Assembly: GCF_003207815.1 (NCBI RefSeq)
Contig: NZ_NKTX01000022.1
Span: forward strand, 1 to 42,103
Direction of reading: 5' to 3'
Length of the DNA stretch: 42,103 bases
Source: Komagataeibacter oboediens
GTDB lineage: Bacteria; Pseudomonadota; Alphaproteobacteria; Acetobacterales; Acetobacteraceae
Shown in pieces: positions 8,472-16,586 of the stretch. Each line of letters opens with the position of its first letter. The stretch's first letter is position 1. Made by a program: the position numbers and the translations under genes. Under the pieces are notes generated by a model. It did not search any database. It had not been told where the DNA came from and saw nothing but the letters and a program-made list of their open reading frames with translations.

Positions 8472-8930
8472 TCATGAATGGATGGGATCAAGCAGGCGGA
8501 AGGACAGCCGCCCCACCTGACCCGACAGCTGCGCGCCACGGGTCTGTGCATGCAGGTTGATATCAACGCCACGGGCATTTTCCATGACAACACCCGTCGT
8601 GCCATGGTGGATTGTGGCAGTGCCCCCTGCGGTCCAGTAGGTGCCGTTGAAATCCTGCACCCGCGCAAGGTTGCGCACGCAGCCCCGACCCGACAGGGCT
8701 ATGCCCCCAATGTTCAGCGCGCCGCCGCCGCGCACGCGGAAACGATAGTGATTCGTGCCGTCATGTAATGTGCCCTGTCCCCACAGGTAACCGATCCCTG
8801 CGCCAACCTGATGGGCGGACATGTCAATCCATGCGTCCGTATCTGCACATCCTGTCTGTGCGTGGGCCGTGCCATGACTGGCAAGAAAGCCTGCAAGGGC
8901 CAGAAGACCCAGATGCCTGAAGCAGATCAT
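8472..8930 (-). CDS. Small secreted protein resembling DUF1134/EipA envelope proteins
   Basis: A 152-residue protein with a signal peptide (about 25 residues, ending GTAHAQ). The mature part is rich in Gly: VGAGIGYLWGQGTLHDG, then FRVRGGGALNIGGIALSGRG, VRNLARVQDFNGTYWTAGGTATI and NARGVDINLHAQTRGAQLSGQVGRL. This repeating pattern of G-x-L-x-F/Y strands, with the L-x-DFNGTY motif, resembles the DUF1134 family that includes the cell-envelope protein EipA. The resemblance is by eye. The shorter ATG (8930) starts directly at the signal peptide; a start at 8972 is also in frame. Function unknown. Confidence 0.55.
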   Translation of the reverse strand: MICFRHLGLLALAGFLASHGTAHAQTGCADTDAWIDMSAHQVGAGIGYLWGQGTLHDGTNHYRFRVRGGGALNIGGIALSGRGCVRNLARVQDFNGTYWTAGGTATIHHGTTGVVMENARGVDINLHAQTRGAQLSGQVGRLSFRLLDPIHS

Positions 8931-8967
8931 GGTGTGTCCAGTACGAAAATGGATATGACATATTCGC

Positions 8968-8981
8968 TTCATTTAAATGAA
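8968..8981. promoter_or_regulatory. 14-base perfect palindrome upstream of the secreted protein gene
   Basis: TTCATTTAAATGAA is perfectly self-complementary and sits about 40 bases upstream of the preferred start at 8930. It is in an AT-rich stretch that contains further TTCGTT-like repeats (8990-8996). It could be an operator, but the regulator is unknown. Confidence 0.35.
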
Positions 8982-9210
8982 CGAACCCGTTTCGTTTAAT
9001 TTGAAAAAAAAGCTCCGTCAATTCCAAAACCGGTGCCCGACCGGATCGGGATCAAGGTCCATTCCGGACAGGCGCAGAGGATCGGGTTCCGAAAGAATGA
9101 AGACGTTTCCGGTCAGACCTTTCCGGATGGGACAGGACACCCGGCCTTTTCAAAAAATCGAATTGACTGAAATATGTATTTTTTATCGATGAATATTCTG
9201 AAGCATCCGT

Positions 9211-10284
9211 TCAGCCATGGAACGCGACCCGCACCAGCATCATACTCGCACCCACCAGACCGCACAGCGACAGCATGACGGTCAGGGCCAGCGGCCGTCC
9301 CGCCCCCATGACGGAGCGTATGTCGACACTCAGCCCCAGCGCCGCCATCGCCAGAACGGTCAGCACGGTTGTGACATTGCCAAGCGGTTCCACAATGCCC
9401 GGCGGCACAAGGTTCAGGGAACGCACGACCATCATGCCCATGAAGCCCGTGATATACCACGGCACCAGGCGGGCAGGGGCACGCACCCCAGCCCCGTGCC
9501 CACCACCGGTCATGCCGCGGCCGGACCGCGCGGTCAGTATGGACAGCACGACGCAGACAGGCCCGAGCATCAGCACCCGTACCAGTTTGACCAGCATGCC
9601 GATATGGACTGCCGCAGGGCCAAACGGCGCGGTCGCGGCCACCACCTGCGGCACGGCATAAACGGTCAGCCCCGCCAGTGCGCCATGCGCCCACGCCCCC
9701 ATGTCCAGCAGCGGACCAGACAGCGCAAGCCCGATGACCACCACCAGCCCGCCAGCCGCGGTGAACGCAATGGTGGTGCCGACGTCTTTATCGCGGGCCT
9801 GAATGACGGGGGCCGCCGCCATGATGGCGGAATTGCCGCAGATGGAATTGCCACAGGCCACCAGCAGGGTCCGACTGGTATCCAGTCCGCATATCCGCCC
9901 GATACAGCATGTAAAGGTCAGGCTGAGGATCGCCATGCCGGTGACGGCGGCCAGCACCCACGGCCCGACGGACAGGACGGCATCAAGGCTGAACGATGCC
10001 CCCAGCAGGACAATGGCAATATTCAGCAGCGTGCGTGAACACAACCGGATACCCGGCGTCCATGCCGGGCCGGGATTGCGCATGGCGCGGCAGGCGACAC
10101 CAGCCAGCAGGGCAAGGTTCAGGCTTTCCAGCCATGCTTTTCCCAGCACACGCACCTCCATGCGTTCCAGCAGGCAGGCGAAGCCCGTTATCGCAAGGCA
10201 CAGCCCGATACCCGGTACCTGCCGTATCCAGTGGGGCCGGGTCCGCTGCATCTGGCGAAACGGAACGTGAAGCAGTGTTGTCAC
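9211..10284 (-). CDS. yeiH: YeiH/UPF0324-family membrane protein, putative sulfur-anion exporter
   Basis: A 357-residue protein with about ten membrane helices. Family landmarks include GIRLCSRTLLNIAIVLLGAS near residue 80, the GNSICGNSAIMAAAPVI motif near 145, and the C-terminal half with GLSVDIRSVMGAG. Relatives are predicted exporters of sulfate, sulfite or related anions. The start is GTG at 10284 with AAGGAAGAG 7 bases upstream. A LysR gene is divergently transcribed from the adjacent 110-base region, the same arrangement as yeiE/yeiH in enterobacteria, which supports control by that regulator. Confidence 0.88.
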   Translation of the reverse strand: MTTLLHVPFRQMQRTRPHWIRQVPGIGLCLAITGFACLLERMEVRVLGKAWLESLNLALLAGVACRAMRNPGPAWTPGIRLCSRTLLNIAIVLLGASFSLDAVLSVGPWVLAAVTGMAILSLTFTCCIGRICGLDTSRTLLVACGNSICGNSAIMAAAPVIQARDKDVGTTIAFTAAGGLVVVIGLALSGPLLDMGAWAHGALAGLTVYAVPQVVAATAPFGPAAVHIGMLVKLVRVLMLGPVCVVLSILTARSGRGMTGGGHGAGVRAPARLVPWYITGFMGMMVVRSLNLVPPGIVEPLGNVTTVLTVLAMAALGLSVDIRSVMGAGRPLALTVMLSLCGLVGASMMLVRVAFHG

Positions 10285-10355
10285 GATACTCTTCCTTTCG
10301 CCCGGCAGGGTAGGAGGAGCGCGTTACATCATTCCAACTCATAGTTTTTCTTATT

Positions 10356-10376
10356 CCAATCGAAAATCATGATTGG
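10356..10376. promoter_or_regulatory. Candidate LysR operator between yeiH and its regulator gene
   Basis: CCAATC (10356-10361) and GATTGG (10371-10376) form an exact inverted repeat with a 9-base spacer in the divergent intergenic region. Its 21-base span is about the size of a LysR recognition site. It ends 18 bases upstream of the regulator's start codon, so it could serve autoregulation as well as yeiH control. Confidence 0.45.
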
Positions 10377-10394
10377 TTGTGTTATGCGCGGTGC

Positions 10395-11273
10395 ATGACC
10401 CTGGAACAGCTCCGTCTTTTTATCGCTGTCGCGGAACGTGAACACGTTACGGCCGCCAGCCGTGTCCTGAACGTGACCCAGTCTGCCGTATCTGCGGCCA
10501 TTGCCACGTTGGAAGAACGACATGGCGTGAAGCTGTTTCATCGTGTCGGGCGTGGTATCCGGCTGACGGAGGCCGGCCGGCTGTTCCTGCCGGAAGCCCG
10601 CGCGGTCCTTGCCCGTGCCGCCGTGGCGGAAAACGTACTGGAGGAATTCAGCGGGCTGAAGCGCGGTACGCTGCGTGTTGTCGCCAGCCAGACCATCGCG
10701 GCATACTGGCTGCCCGTGACACTGGTGGCTTTCCGGCGCGCATATCCGCATATTGCGATCGAACTGGCGATCACCAATACGGAAGAAGCCGCAACGCGCG
10801 TCCGCGATGGGGATGTGGATCTGGGTATTGTCGAGGCGATTGTGGATGATCCGGCCCTGGCGCAATGGCCGGTCGGGACGGATCGTCTGACCATCATACA
10901 GGCTGATCCCTGCCTGCCCGGCGTGGTGGATACGCACTGGCTGCGCGCCGCAAGCTGGGTCATGCGCGAACCCGGATCTGGCACCCGCGCCACGCTGGAA
11001 GACAGCCTGCGCCAGCTGGGGATTGATCCGGCGGACCTGAATGTCAGCCTTGTACTGCCATCCAACGAAGGCGTACGGACCGCGATCGAGGCCGGGGCCG
11101 GCATTGGCGCGCTGTCATCGCTGGTGGTCGCGCCCGCGTTGCAGGCCGGCACGTTGCACGCCGTGCCACAGGCACTGGGCACCCGGTCGTTCTATGGATT
11201 GCGGCACAAGGAACGGCACCGCAGCCCGGCGGCGGAAGCCCTGCTGGATCTTGTCGCCCGCCGGGGACGCTGA
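10395..11273 (+). CDS. LysR-family regulator, YeiE/CysB-like, divergent from yeiH
   Basis: A 292-residue LysR protein. The winged helix at the N-terminus reads MTLEQLRLFIAVAEREHVTA, then SRVLNVTQSAVSAAIATLEERHGVKLFHRVGRG. The co-inducer domain (about 90-290) includes the substrate-site pattern GTLRVVASQTIAAYWLP seen in CysB/YeiE-type regulators, and MREPGSGTRATLE, typical of anion-sensing members. ATG at 10395 starts at the conserved N-terminus; the frame is open 18 bases further upstream. Divergence from the putative anion exporter suggests it senses a sulfur anion, which is inference. Confidence 0.88.
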   Translation: MTLEQLRLFIAVAEREHVTAASRVLNVTQSAVSAAIATLEERHGVKLFHRVGRGIRLTEAGRLFLPEARAVLARAAVAENVLEEFSGLKRGTLRVVASQTIAAYWLPVTLVAFRRAYPHIAIELAITNTEEAATRVRDGDVDLGIVEAIVDDPALAQWPVGTDRLTIIQADPCLPGVVDTHWLRAASWVMREPGSGTRATLEDSLRQLGIDPADLNVSLVLPSNEGVRTAIEAGAGIGALSSLVVAPALQAGTLHAVPQALGTRSFYGLRHKERHRSPAAEALLDLVARRGR

Positions 11274-11335
11274 CCCGCCGTCTGCACGGACGCGGGGCAA
11301 ATGCCCCACCCGGTCAGGCAGGGCATCCGGTCGGT

Positions 11336-11641
11336 TTACGCGACGCGTAGCGTGATCTTGTGCAGGTCCTTTTCAGCCTTGGCGTCGGGGTGGCCGACAT
11401 GGAAGGCTTCGCCCGGTAGCAGGCGGATGTCGCTGATGTTGGCCAGCGGCAGCACGCTCCATTCGCCCATGGGGGGCACGCGCTTTTCATGGGCGTCCTC
11501 GCCACGGTAGATCATGACCTGTGTCGTGCCGTCGCGCTCACCCAGCGCGTGGGGGGAGCCGATGTAGTTCTTGCCATCGAAGGTAAAGCCGACAACGACC
11601 TTTTTCTGGATGGCGTCACGAAGCGTGCTTTCAACTGACAT
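11336..11641 (-). CDS. Small WYL-like hypothetical protein
   Basis: A 101-residue protein: LRDAIQKKVVVGFTFDGKNYIGSPHALGERDG, then VMIYRGEDAH, a central GEWSVLPLANISDIRLLPGEAF and a short tail. The layout (LR.AI....V.F.Y.G, PH.LG, W....L..I.D...L....F) is that of the sensory half of WYL-domain proteins, here without any DNA-binding domain. Such single-domain versions are found as stand-alone small proteins in Alphaproteobacteria. It lies alone, convergent with the LysR gene. A GGAAC motif lies about 9 bases upstream of the start. Function unknown. Confidence 0.65.
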   Translation of the reverse strand: MSVESTLRDAIQKKVVVGFTFDGKNYIGSPHALGERDGTTQVMIYRGEDAHEKRVPPMGEWSVLPLANISDIRLLPGEAFHVGHPDAKAEKDLHKITLRVA

Positions 11642-11972
11642 GCATATGTTCCATTCTGGTTGAACCCGGTGCGGGTTGCCGCATGTTATAACGGACCCGG
11701 CAGGTTATACCCTGTCTGGCGCTATACAGAAGTGCGGAAGGATATTTATTGATGCAATACTGCCCTGCATTATGCTGTTCCTCGTCAGAATTGGCATAGG
11801 CCTGCGCTGATTTTGTTTCGATAAAGTAAATATCAGCCCTGTATGGAGCAGGCCGCATGGCAGGTTTGACCTGTGTCACTGTCGGGGGCGGTTATCGGTT
11901 CCAGAATTCGCAGCACAGGGCGGCCATGTTCCCAAACGGGCCGCCCCGGTTACGTAATTCAGGAGAATGACC
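11642..11972. other. Intergenic region and 5' leader of hsp20
   Basis: About 330 bases separate the WYL-like gene and hsp20. The last 75 bases hold the leader structure described separately. TTGACC (11866-11871) and GGTTAT (11890-11895), spaced by 18 bases, could be a promoter, but the implied start point near 11902 would cut into the 5' arm of the leader structure, so this assignment is weak. No other gene was seen. Confidence 0.4.
11899..11965 (+). promoter_or_regulatory. Predicted RNA thermometer in the hsp20 leader
   Basis: The Shine-Dalgarno AGGAG (11961-11965) of hsp20 can pair with upstream bases. TTCCAGAATT (11899-11908) pairs with AATTCAGGAG (11956-11965) as 5 base pairs, an A-A mismatch, then 4 pairs including one U-G. 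Inside this helix lies an 8-bp GC stem, GGGCGGCC (11918-11925) with GGCCGCCC (11939-11946). An imperfect, low-stability helix that masks the ribosome binding site of a small heat-shock gene is the design of ROSE-type thermometers in Alphaproteobacteria. The pairing is read from sequence; temperature control is inference. Confidence 0.55.
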
Positions 11973-12443
11973 ATGATTGCTCGACCGACATTTGTTGCAA
12001 CCCCGGTTCGTGCGACCACGGCGCGGGTGGCAGACCCGTTTGCCGTACTGCAGCGTCAGGTGGGCAGGCTGATTGATGATTATCGTGCACCCGACACGTT
12101 CGGGTCGGGCCGTATCGGGGCCACCGATATTACCGAGGACGCGACAGGATACCATATCTATATTGAAGTACCCGGCTGCTCCGAAAAGTACATCACGCTT
12201 AATGCAAGTAATGGCGTGCTGAGCATTTCGGGCGAGAAAAAAAGTCCCATGGCGGAAACCGACCACAAGATGCATGTCTCCACCCGTAGCTTCGGTGCGT
12301 TTTCCGAGCATTTCAATCTGCCGGAAGGCGTGGATGAGGATAAAATCACCGCCCGTATCAAAGATGGGGTGCTGAAGGTCACACTGCCGCGCCGCGAACC
12401 GGCCAAGCCGACCGAACGCAGGATCGATATTCAGCCCGGCTAG
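11973..12443 (+). CDS. Hsp20 small heat-shock protein
   Basis: A 156-residue molecular chaperone of the alpha-crystallin family. The N-terminal arm (about 1-45) is followed by the alpha-crystallin domain (about 48-140), with GYHIYIEVPGCSEKYITL, GVLSISGEKK and the strand DGVLKVTLPR. The C-terminal I-x-I motif is present as IDI in the RRIDIQPG tail. ATG at 11973 lies 7 bases after AGGAG; the in-frame ATG at 11967 is only 1 base away and is unlikely. It holds unfolding proteins in the cytoplasm during heat stress. The leader structure suggests translational control by temperature. Confidence 0.93.
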   Translation: MIARPTFVATPVRATTARVADPFAVLQRQVGRLIDDYRAPDTFGSGRIGATDITEDATGYHIYIEVPGCSEKYITLNASNGVLSISGEKKSPMAETDHKMHVSTRSFGAFSEHFNLPEGVDEDKITARIKDGVLKVTLPRREPAKPTERRIDIQPG

Positions 12444-12834
12444 GTCTGTCGTGTGCATTGTCCCACAGCCGCATGTCAGGTCCGGGCATGCGGTTGCGGG
12501 ACGTCGATGCCATCTGTGCGCCCATGTCCCGTAACGTGCCGCCATGGCGGGCCTGCGGTGGGGTGGCGTAATGGTGTGCATGCTTGTCAGGCACGGGAAC
12601 GGGGGCAGGCTTTCTTGGCCGCTCGGTCTCGTGCATTTTGCGGGACTGGATCGCTGCCGTTACTTCAAGGGGGCCGTAAATGGCCCCACGCCCGGCTTTC
12701 CGCCCAACTTTCGCAGTGCAACTGAGTGATATGACCCCGGGCCGATAGGTCATTGCGCCGAGCCCGTCAGTTCAGCACAGTCGGGCATGGAAATGGTGCA
12801 GCGTGCTACTGCCTGATTGTGGCGGCGCGTGTCC
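12444..12834. other. Intergenic region after hsp20 with a strong hairpin
   Basis: About 390 bases between the plus-strand hsp20 and the end of the minus-strand secreted protein gene. Apart from the hairpin at 12460-12502, no gene or clear regulatory site was seen; open frames here lack ribosome binding sites and family similarity. Confidence 0.45.
12460..12502 (+). terminator. Hairpin downstream of hsp20
   Basis: GTCCCACAGCCGCATG (12460-12475) pairs with CATGCGGTTGCGGGAC (12487-12502), a 16-position stem with one mismatch and one wobble, starting 17 bases after the hsp20 stop. No U-tract follows, so it may end transcription with help from other factors or stabilise the mRNA 3' end. Confidence 0.5.
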
Positions 12835-13359
12835 CTAACGGAAATCACCGCGGAATTTCGTGACCGCCGCCTGCGCACAGGCTTCGTCCTTTTCCCCACC
12901 GGGCGCGCCCGATACGCCAATGCCCTCCAGCACGGTCTGATCCGATGCCCGACGCAGCGTGACGCCCCCAGGCACGAACAGTACTTCCGGAATGGTATTG
13001 AGCGCACCATTGGCCGGCCCCGTGACCTTGGCGGCGATCAGTTCGCTCGTGGTGTTCATGTTGAAGGCAAGGCCATAGGAATAGGCCGTATAGGCCTTGC
13101 GATAGGACACCGACAGGGACTGCAGTGGAACACTGTCCCCCTTGATGACAGCCTGCTGGTGGCCGGTCGTGTCCACGACGGTGGCGGTCACGGAATATCC
13201 CTGTCCGGCGCAGGCCGCTACGGCCTCCATCGCCAGATGCGCGGCCGTGGTCCAGTCCAGCTTGGGCATCAGGACCACATGGCCCTGTGCGCAGACCGGG
13301 GAACTCATGAACAGTCCACCTGCGATAATGGCATGCTGCATGACCCTGTTCATATCCAT
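12835..13359 (-). CDS. Secreted HbpS/GlcG-family protein
   Basis: A 174-residue protein with a signal peptide ending SSPVCAQG and a single HbpS/GlcG (DUF336) domain: LDWTTAAHLAMEAVAACAG, the central strand YSVTATVVDTTGHQQAVIKGD, then SYRKAYTAYSYG and the C-terminal LEGIGVSGAPGGEKDEACAQAA. The family includes an extracellular heme-binding protein of Streptomyces and proteins linked to glycolate metabolism; the function here is unknown. The start is uncertain among ATG codons at 13371, 13368, 13359 and 13353; AGGGA at 13372-13376 leaves 12 bases to 13359. Two further members lie at the other end of the window. Confidence 0.78.
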   Translation of the reverse strand: MDMNRVMQHAIIAGGLFMSSPVCAQGHVVLMPKLDWTTAAHLAMEAVAACAGQGYSVTATVVDTTGHQQAVIKGDSVPLQSLSVSYRKAYTAYSYGLAFNMNTTSELIAAKVTGPANGALNTIPEVLFVPGGVTLRRASDQTVLEGIGVSGAPGGEKDEACAQAAVTKFRGDFR

Positions 13360-13864
13360 TGCGTGCATCATTCCCTGCTGCGGACAGGCCCCATGATGCA
13401 GACCGGGGGGAAAGCCGCGCAATCGGAAAAGCGGGCGGTCACACGATGGTGTTGGGTCACGCGGCAGCGAAGGGCGATGCGTTCCGGATCGTCTTTCCGC
13501 CCGGTCATGCCCTGCGTTCAGGGGCAGGGCGGAAACGGGCGATTGCGACCGTCCTGCCCGCCTTTCGGGGATAAGCCGCGCGGCGGTCGGCCATGGCAGG
13601 TGAGTTGCACTATCGGCCATCCGCGTTACGATGGAACCGGAACGATCGTGTGCCGTCAGGGCAGGGTGGGCATTCTGCCCGGTCGTGACGCGAACGGGCG
13701 GCGGGTGCGGAACGTGTCATCATGCCATGCCGCTCCTTCCGGACCGGAGAGTGGTACGATCATGGGGTGGCCTGCGCGCGGAACTGTCCCGTGCGGGTGG
13801 TCGAAACGTTGGGCCAGGGGAACCGCTCCGGGTCATGTCGTTCAGGATGGATGGTCAGGAAACG
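13360..13864. other. Divergent intergenic region upstream of the RpiR gene
   Basis: About 500 bases between two divergently transcribed genes; it should hold both promoters. The plus-strand frame is open through much of it, but without family similarity before the RpiR domain, so I do not call it coding. I saw no convincing palindrome of the TATATGTT type found elsewhere in the cluster. Confidence 0.4.
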
Positions 13865-14764
13865 ATGAAGGTATCGGAAAAGAAGCAGGCGGCGACCACA
13901 CAGGTTCCCCCCGCCACGTATGAGGAACTGATCCGTGTTATCCATGACCGATATGCCCGGCTGAGCAATTCCTACCAGAAGATCGCCCTGTACATGACGC
14001 AGAACCCGAATGATGTGGCCGTTGATTCGGTCCATGTCGCCGCCGGGAAATGCGGCGTGCATGCGTCGGGCTGCGTCAGGTTTGCGCAGTCTTTCGGGTA
14101 TCAGGGATACAGGGACCTGCAGACCATATTCCGTCATCGCCTGTCCACGGCGGCCCTTGGGTTCAGCGCACGTGTCAAGGCGCTGGAGGAGGAACTTGAT
14201 ACGCGTGAGGACCGGAGCGAGATGGGATTCATGCGCGACCTGATCGTGCGCGATATCTCATCATTGCAGGAACTGCTGGCCAATGTAACCGCACAACAGA
14301 TCGCCCGGGCGGTTGACCTTATGGAACAGGCCGATACGATTTACCTGATCGGTCAGCTACGTTCCGCACCTGTGGTTGAACTGCTGCGCTATATGCTGAC
14401 CATGCTTGGAAAACGCGCGGTGCTGCTTGATGCGGCGGGTGGCCTTGCCACCCATATGGCCCGGGTGATGCTGCCGACAGACATGCTGTTTGCGGTTTCA
14501 TTCCGCTTTTATGCCAGTGAGGTCGTCAATATCGTGGAGGAAACCGTTACCCGGAACATTCCGGTGGTGGCGATCAGCGACAGTACCCTGTCCCCCCTGG
14601 CGCGCAACGCGGATGTGCTGTTTTCCGTACCGGAACATGAATATACGTTTTCGCGCTCCCTGGCTGCGCCCATGTGCCTGACACAGGCGCTGGTCGTGGC
14701 GCTGGCATCACGGTTGCAAAATGAATCCCGCAAGCCCCGGATTCCGGTCGCAACACAGAAGTGA
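13865..14764 (+). CDS. MurR/RpiR-family regulator of the inositol-type cluster
   Basis: A 299-residue regulator. The N-terminal helix-turn-helix domain (about 10-90) includes RLSNSYQKIALYM and KCGVHASGCVRFAQSFGYQGYRDLQ, the family's DNA-reading region. The SIS sugar-phosphate-binding domain (about 130-280) includes ADTIYLIGQLRSAPVVELLRY, LAVSFR-like strand MLFAVSFRFYASEVV and IPVVAISDSTLSPLARNADVLF. ATG at 13865 follows AGGAA by about 4 bases. In rhizobia an RpiR-type protein, IolR, represses inositol genes, so this protein is the natural candidate to control the divergent iol operons that start 3.7 kb further on. Confidence 0.87.
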   Translation: MKVSEKKQAATTQVPPATYEELIRVIHDRYARLSNSYQKIALYMTQNPNDVAVDSVHVAAGKCGVHASGCVRFAQSFGYQGYRDLQTIFRHRLSTAALGFSARVKALEEELDTREDRSEMGFMRDLIVRDISSLQELLANVTAQQIARAVDLMEQADTIYLIGQLRSAPVVELLRYMLTMLGKRAVLLDAAGGLATHMARVMLPTDMLFAVSFRFYASEVVNIVEETVTRNIPVVAISDSTLSPLARNADVLFSVPEHEYTFSRSLAAPMCLTQALVVALASRLQNESRKPRIPVATQK

Positions 14765-14862
14765 GGGGCCGCCTGAAAATACGTCCCTGACGGGAACCAC
14801 TTTGAAAAAAGCACCCTCACAAATGTCCCGATGACCTGCGGGAAATGTCATACGCTGCTTTG

Positions 14863-15684
14863 TCAGGCTGGCCAGCGCATCGGCCCGTCCGGCGTGGGCA
14901 TGCTGCGGGCGGTCGCCCCCCAGACGGACTGATCGAAATTCACGATCGCGCCGGTCATGAGACCAGCATCATCCGAAACAAGGAAGTTCACGGCACGGGC
15001 CGCTTCCTCGGGTGCGACTAGTCGTCCGAACGGAAGCTTTGCCGCCGCCTTTTCCATCCAGTCGGGATCGTTCGTCTCGGCCATCTGGATTTCGCGTTCC
15101 TTATCCGATGCCATCCAGCCGATATTAAGCTGGTTGACACGGATCCGGTTGCCCATGACGGAAAAGGCCGTATTTGCGGTCAGCGTGGCCAGCGCGCCCT
15201 TGGACGCGCAGTAGGCACTGATGAACGGCTGTCCCGACAGGGCGGAAATGGAGCCGATATTACAGATTGCCCCTTCAATCCCGTCGCGGATCATATGCCT
15301 GATCGCTGCCTGCATCAGGAAATACGGCCCGCGCACGTTGGTCGCGAAAATGCGGTCAAACAGGTCGGGGTCGGTATCCAGTATGGTGCCCCGCTGCGTC
15401 AGTGCCCCGGCGTTCACCAGCACATGCACATGGCCAAAGTGGTCATGTGTCCGGGCGATTACCGTCCGGCAGTCCGCGACCGATTCAAGATCGGCGCGGA
15501 TGAAGATGACGGGCACGCCGCAACTGTCCGAAATCTCGCGCGCGACTGCCGTGCCGCGTGCCTCGCTCCGTCCCGTAATGGCAATGCCCGCGGCACCCGC
15601 CGCGGCAAGGCGGCGCGCAATGGCCGCCCCAAGGCCCTGCGTGGCGCCCGTGACCACGCATACCCTGTCATCCATCCGGTTCAT
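14863..15684 (-). CDS. Short-chain dehydrogenase/reductase
   Basis: A 273-residue classical SDR. The cofactor motif TGATQGLG lies at 12-19, NAG at 91-93, N116, and the catalytic set S145, Y158 and K162 (YCASK). It is the third gene of the minus-strand iolD-iolE-SDR operon and its ATG overlaps the iolE stop by 4 bases (ATGA), so translation is coupled. The likely role is NAD(P)-dependent oxidation or reduction of a cyclitol, keto-inositol or a later intermediate. SDR substrates are hard to predict and I assign none. Confidence 0.88.
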   Translation of the reverse strand: MNRMDDRVCVVTGATQGLGAAIARRLAAAGAAGIAITGRSEARGTAVAREISDSCGVPVIFIRADLESVADCRTVIARTHDHFGHVHVLVNAGALTQRGTILDTDPDLFDRIFATNVRGPYFLMQAAIRHMIRDGIEGAICNIGSISALSGQPFISAYCASKGALATLTANTAFSVMGNRIRVNQLNIGWMASDKEREIQMAETNDPDWMEKAAAKLPFGRLVAPEEAARAVNFLVSDDAGLMTGAIVNFDQSVWGATARSMPTPDGPMRWPA

Positions 15685-16586
15685 GACGCCACCCTGTATT
15701 CCGCCTGCGTCATAAGCTGCAGCAGGGCGGCATGTCCCTTGCGCGCCATGTCCAGCGGCGGGTTGAGGGCCGGGTCCTGCTCGGCCTCCACCACAAACCA
15801 GCCTTCATAGCCATAGGATGCAAGGCGTTCGATAATGGGCAGGAAATCGATCGACCCGTCCCCCGGCACGGTAAAGGCACCCTTTACGACCGCGTCAAGG
15901 AAGCTTTCGCTGCTGCGGTCAAGGCTGTCGATGACAGCGTTGCGCACATCCTTGGTGTGTACGTGGCTTATGCGGGCATGGTGTCTGTCGATTACCCGCA
16001 ACAGGTTGCCCCCCGCAAAATACATGTGCCCGGTATCAAACAGCAGGTGCAGCGCCGGGCCCGAATGCTTCATCAGCAGGTCAAGCTCGGCCTCGGTCTC
16101 GATCGGGGCGGCCATATGGTGGTGATAGGCGAGGGGCATGCCTTCATCGGCACACCATTCGGCAAAGGCCGTCATCCTGCGGCCATAGATCCGTATGTCC
16201 TCTTCCGACAGGCGCGGCTTGGTCGCGAGTGGTGCGGAGCGGATTCCCTGGATCGACCGCGCGGTTTCGCCGTAGACAATGCACGGCGCGCGGGCGGCGA
16301 TGAAAAAATCCATCTGGGCACGGATACGGTCCTTCTCCGCCTCCATGTCCCCATCCAGCAGCAGGCCCGAAAACCATCCCCCGCACACCGAAATGCCGTA
16401 GCGTTTCAGGATTGGCCCCAGTTCGTTCATGTCCATGGGAAAGCGGCGTCCGGTTTCCATGCCGGTAAAGCCCGCCTCACTGGCCTGACGCAGGCATTCC
16501 TCCAGGCTGACATCGTCTGACAGTTCCGCAAGGTCGTCATTCCACCATGCAATCGGCGCGATACCCAGTTTTGCCTTCATGGCCAT
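15681..16586 (-). CDS. iolE: Myo-inosose-2 dehydratase (IolE)
   Basis: A 301-residue TIM-barrel metalloenzyme of the family's usual length. The N-terminus reads MAMKAKLGIAPIAWWNDDL, then SLEECLRQASEAGFTGMETG, and YHHHMAAPIETEAELDLL near residue 150, and the DTGHMYFAGG motif; these are typical of IolE. It dehydrates 2-keto-myo-inositol to 3D-3,5/4-trihydroxycyclohexane-1,2-dione in the cytoplasm. Its ATG (16586) overlaps the iolD stop codon in TAATG, and its own stop overlaps the SDR start, so the three genes form one operon in pathway order reversed from IolD. Confidence 0.9.
   Translation of the reverse strand: MAMKAKLGIAPIAWWNDDLAELSDDVSLEECLRQASEAGFTGMETGRRFPMDMNELGPILKRYGISVCGGWFSGLLLDGDMEAEKDRIRAQMDFFIAARAPCIVYGETARSIQGIRSAPLATKPRLSEEDIRIYGRRMTAFAEWCADEGMPLAYHHHMAAPIETEAELDLLMKHSGPALHLLFDTGHMYFAGGNLLRVIDRHHARISHVHTKDVRNAVIDSLDRSSESFLDAVVKGAFTVPGDGSIDFLPIIERLASYGYEGWFVVEAEQDPALNPPLDMARKGHAALLQLMTQAEYRVAS

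Noticed and set aside
13372-13620. N-terminal extension of the first HbpS/GlcG-like protein
   Set aside because: It would bury the signal peptide inside the protein; starts between 13353 and 13371 place the signal peptide at the N-terminus.
13631-13864. N-terminal extension of the RpiR protein by 78 residues
   Set aside because: The extension has no similarity to the family, whose domain begins after 13865, and AGGAA lies just before that ATG.
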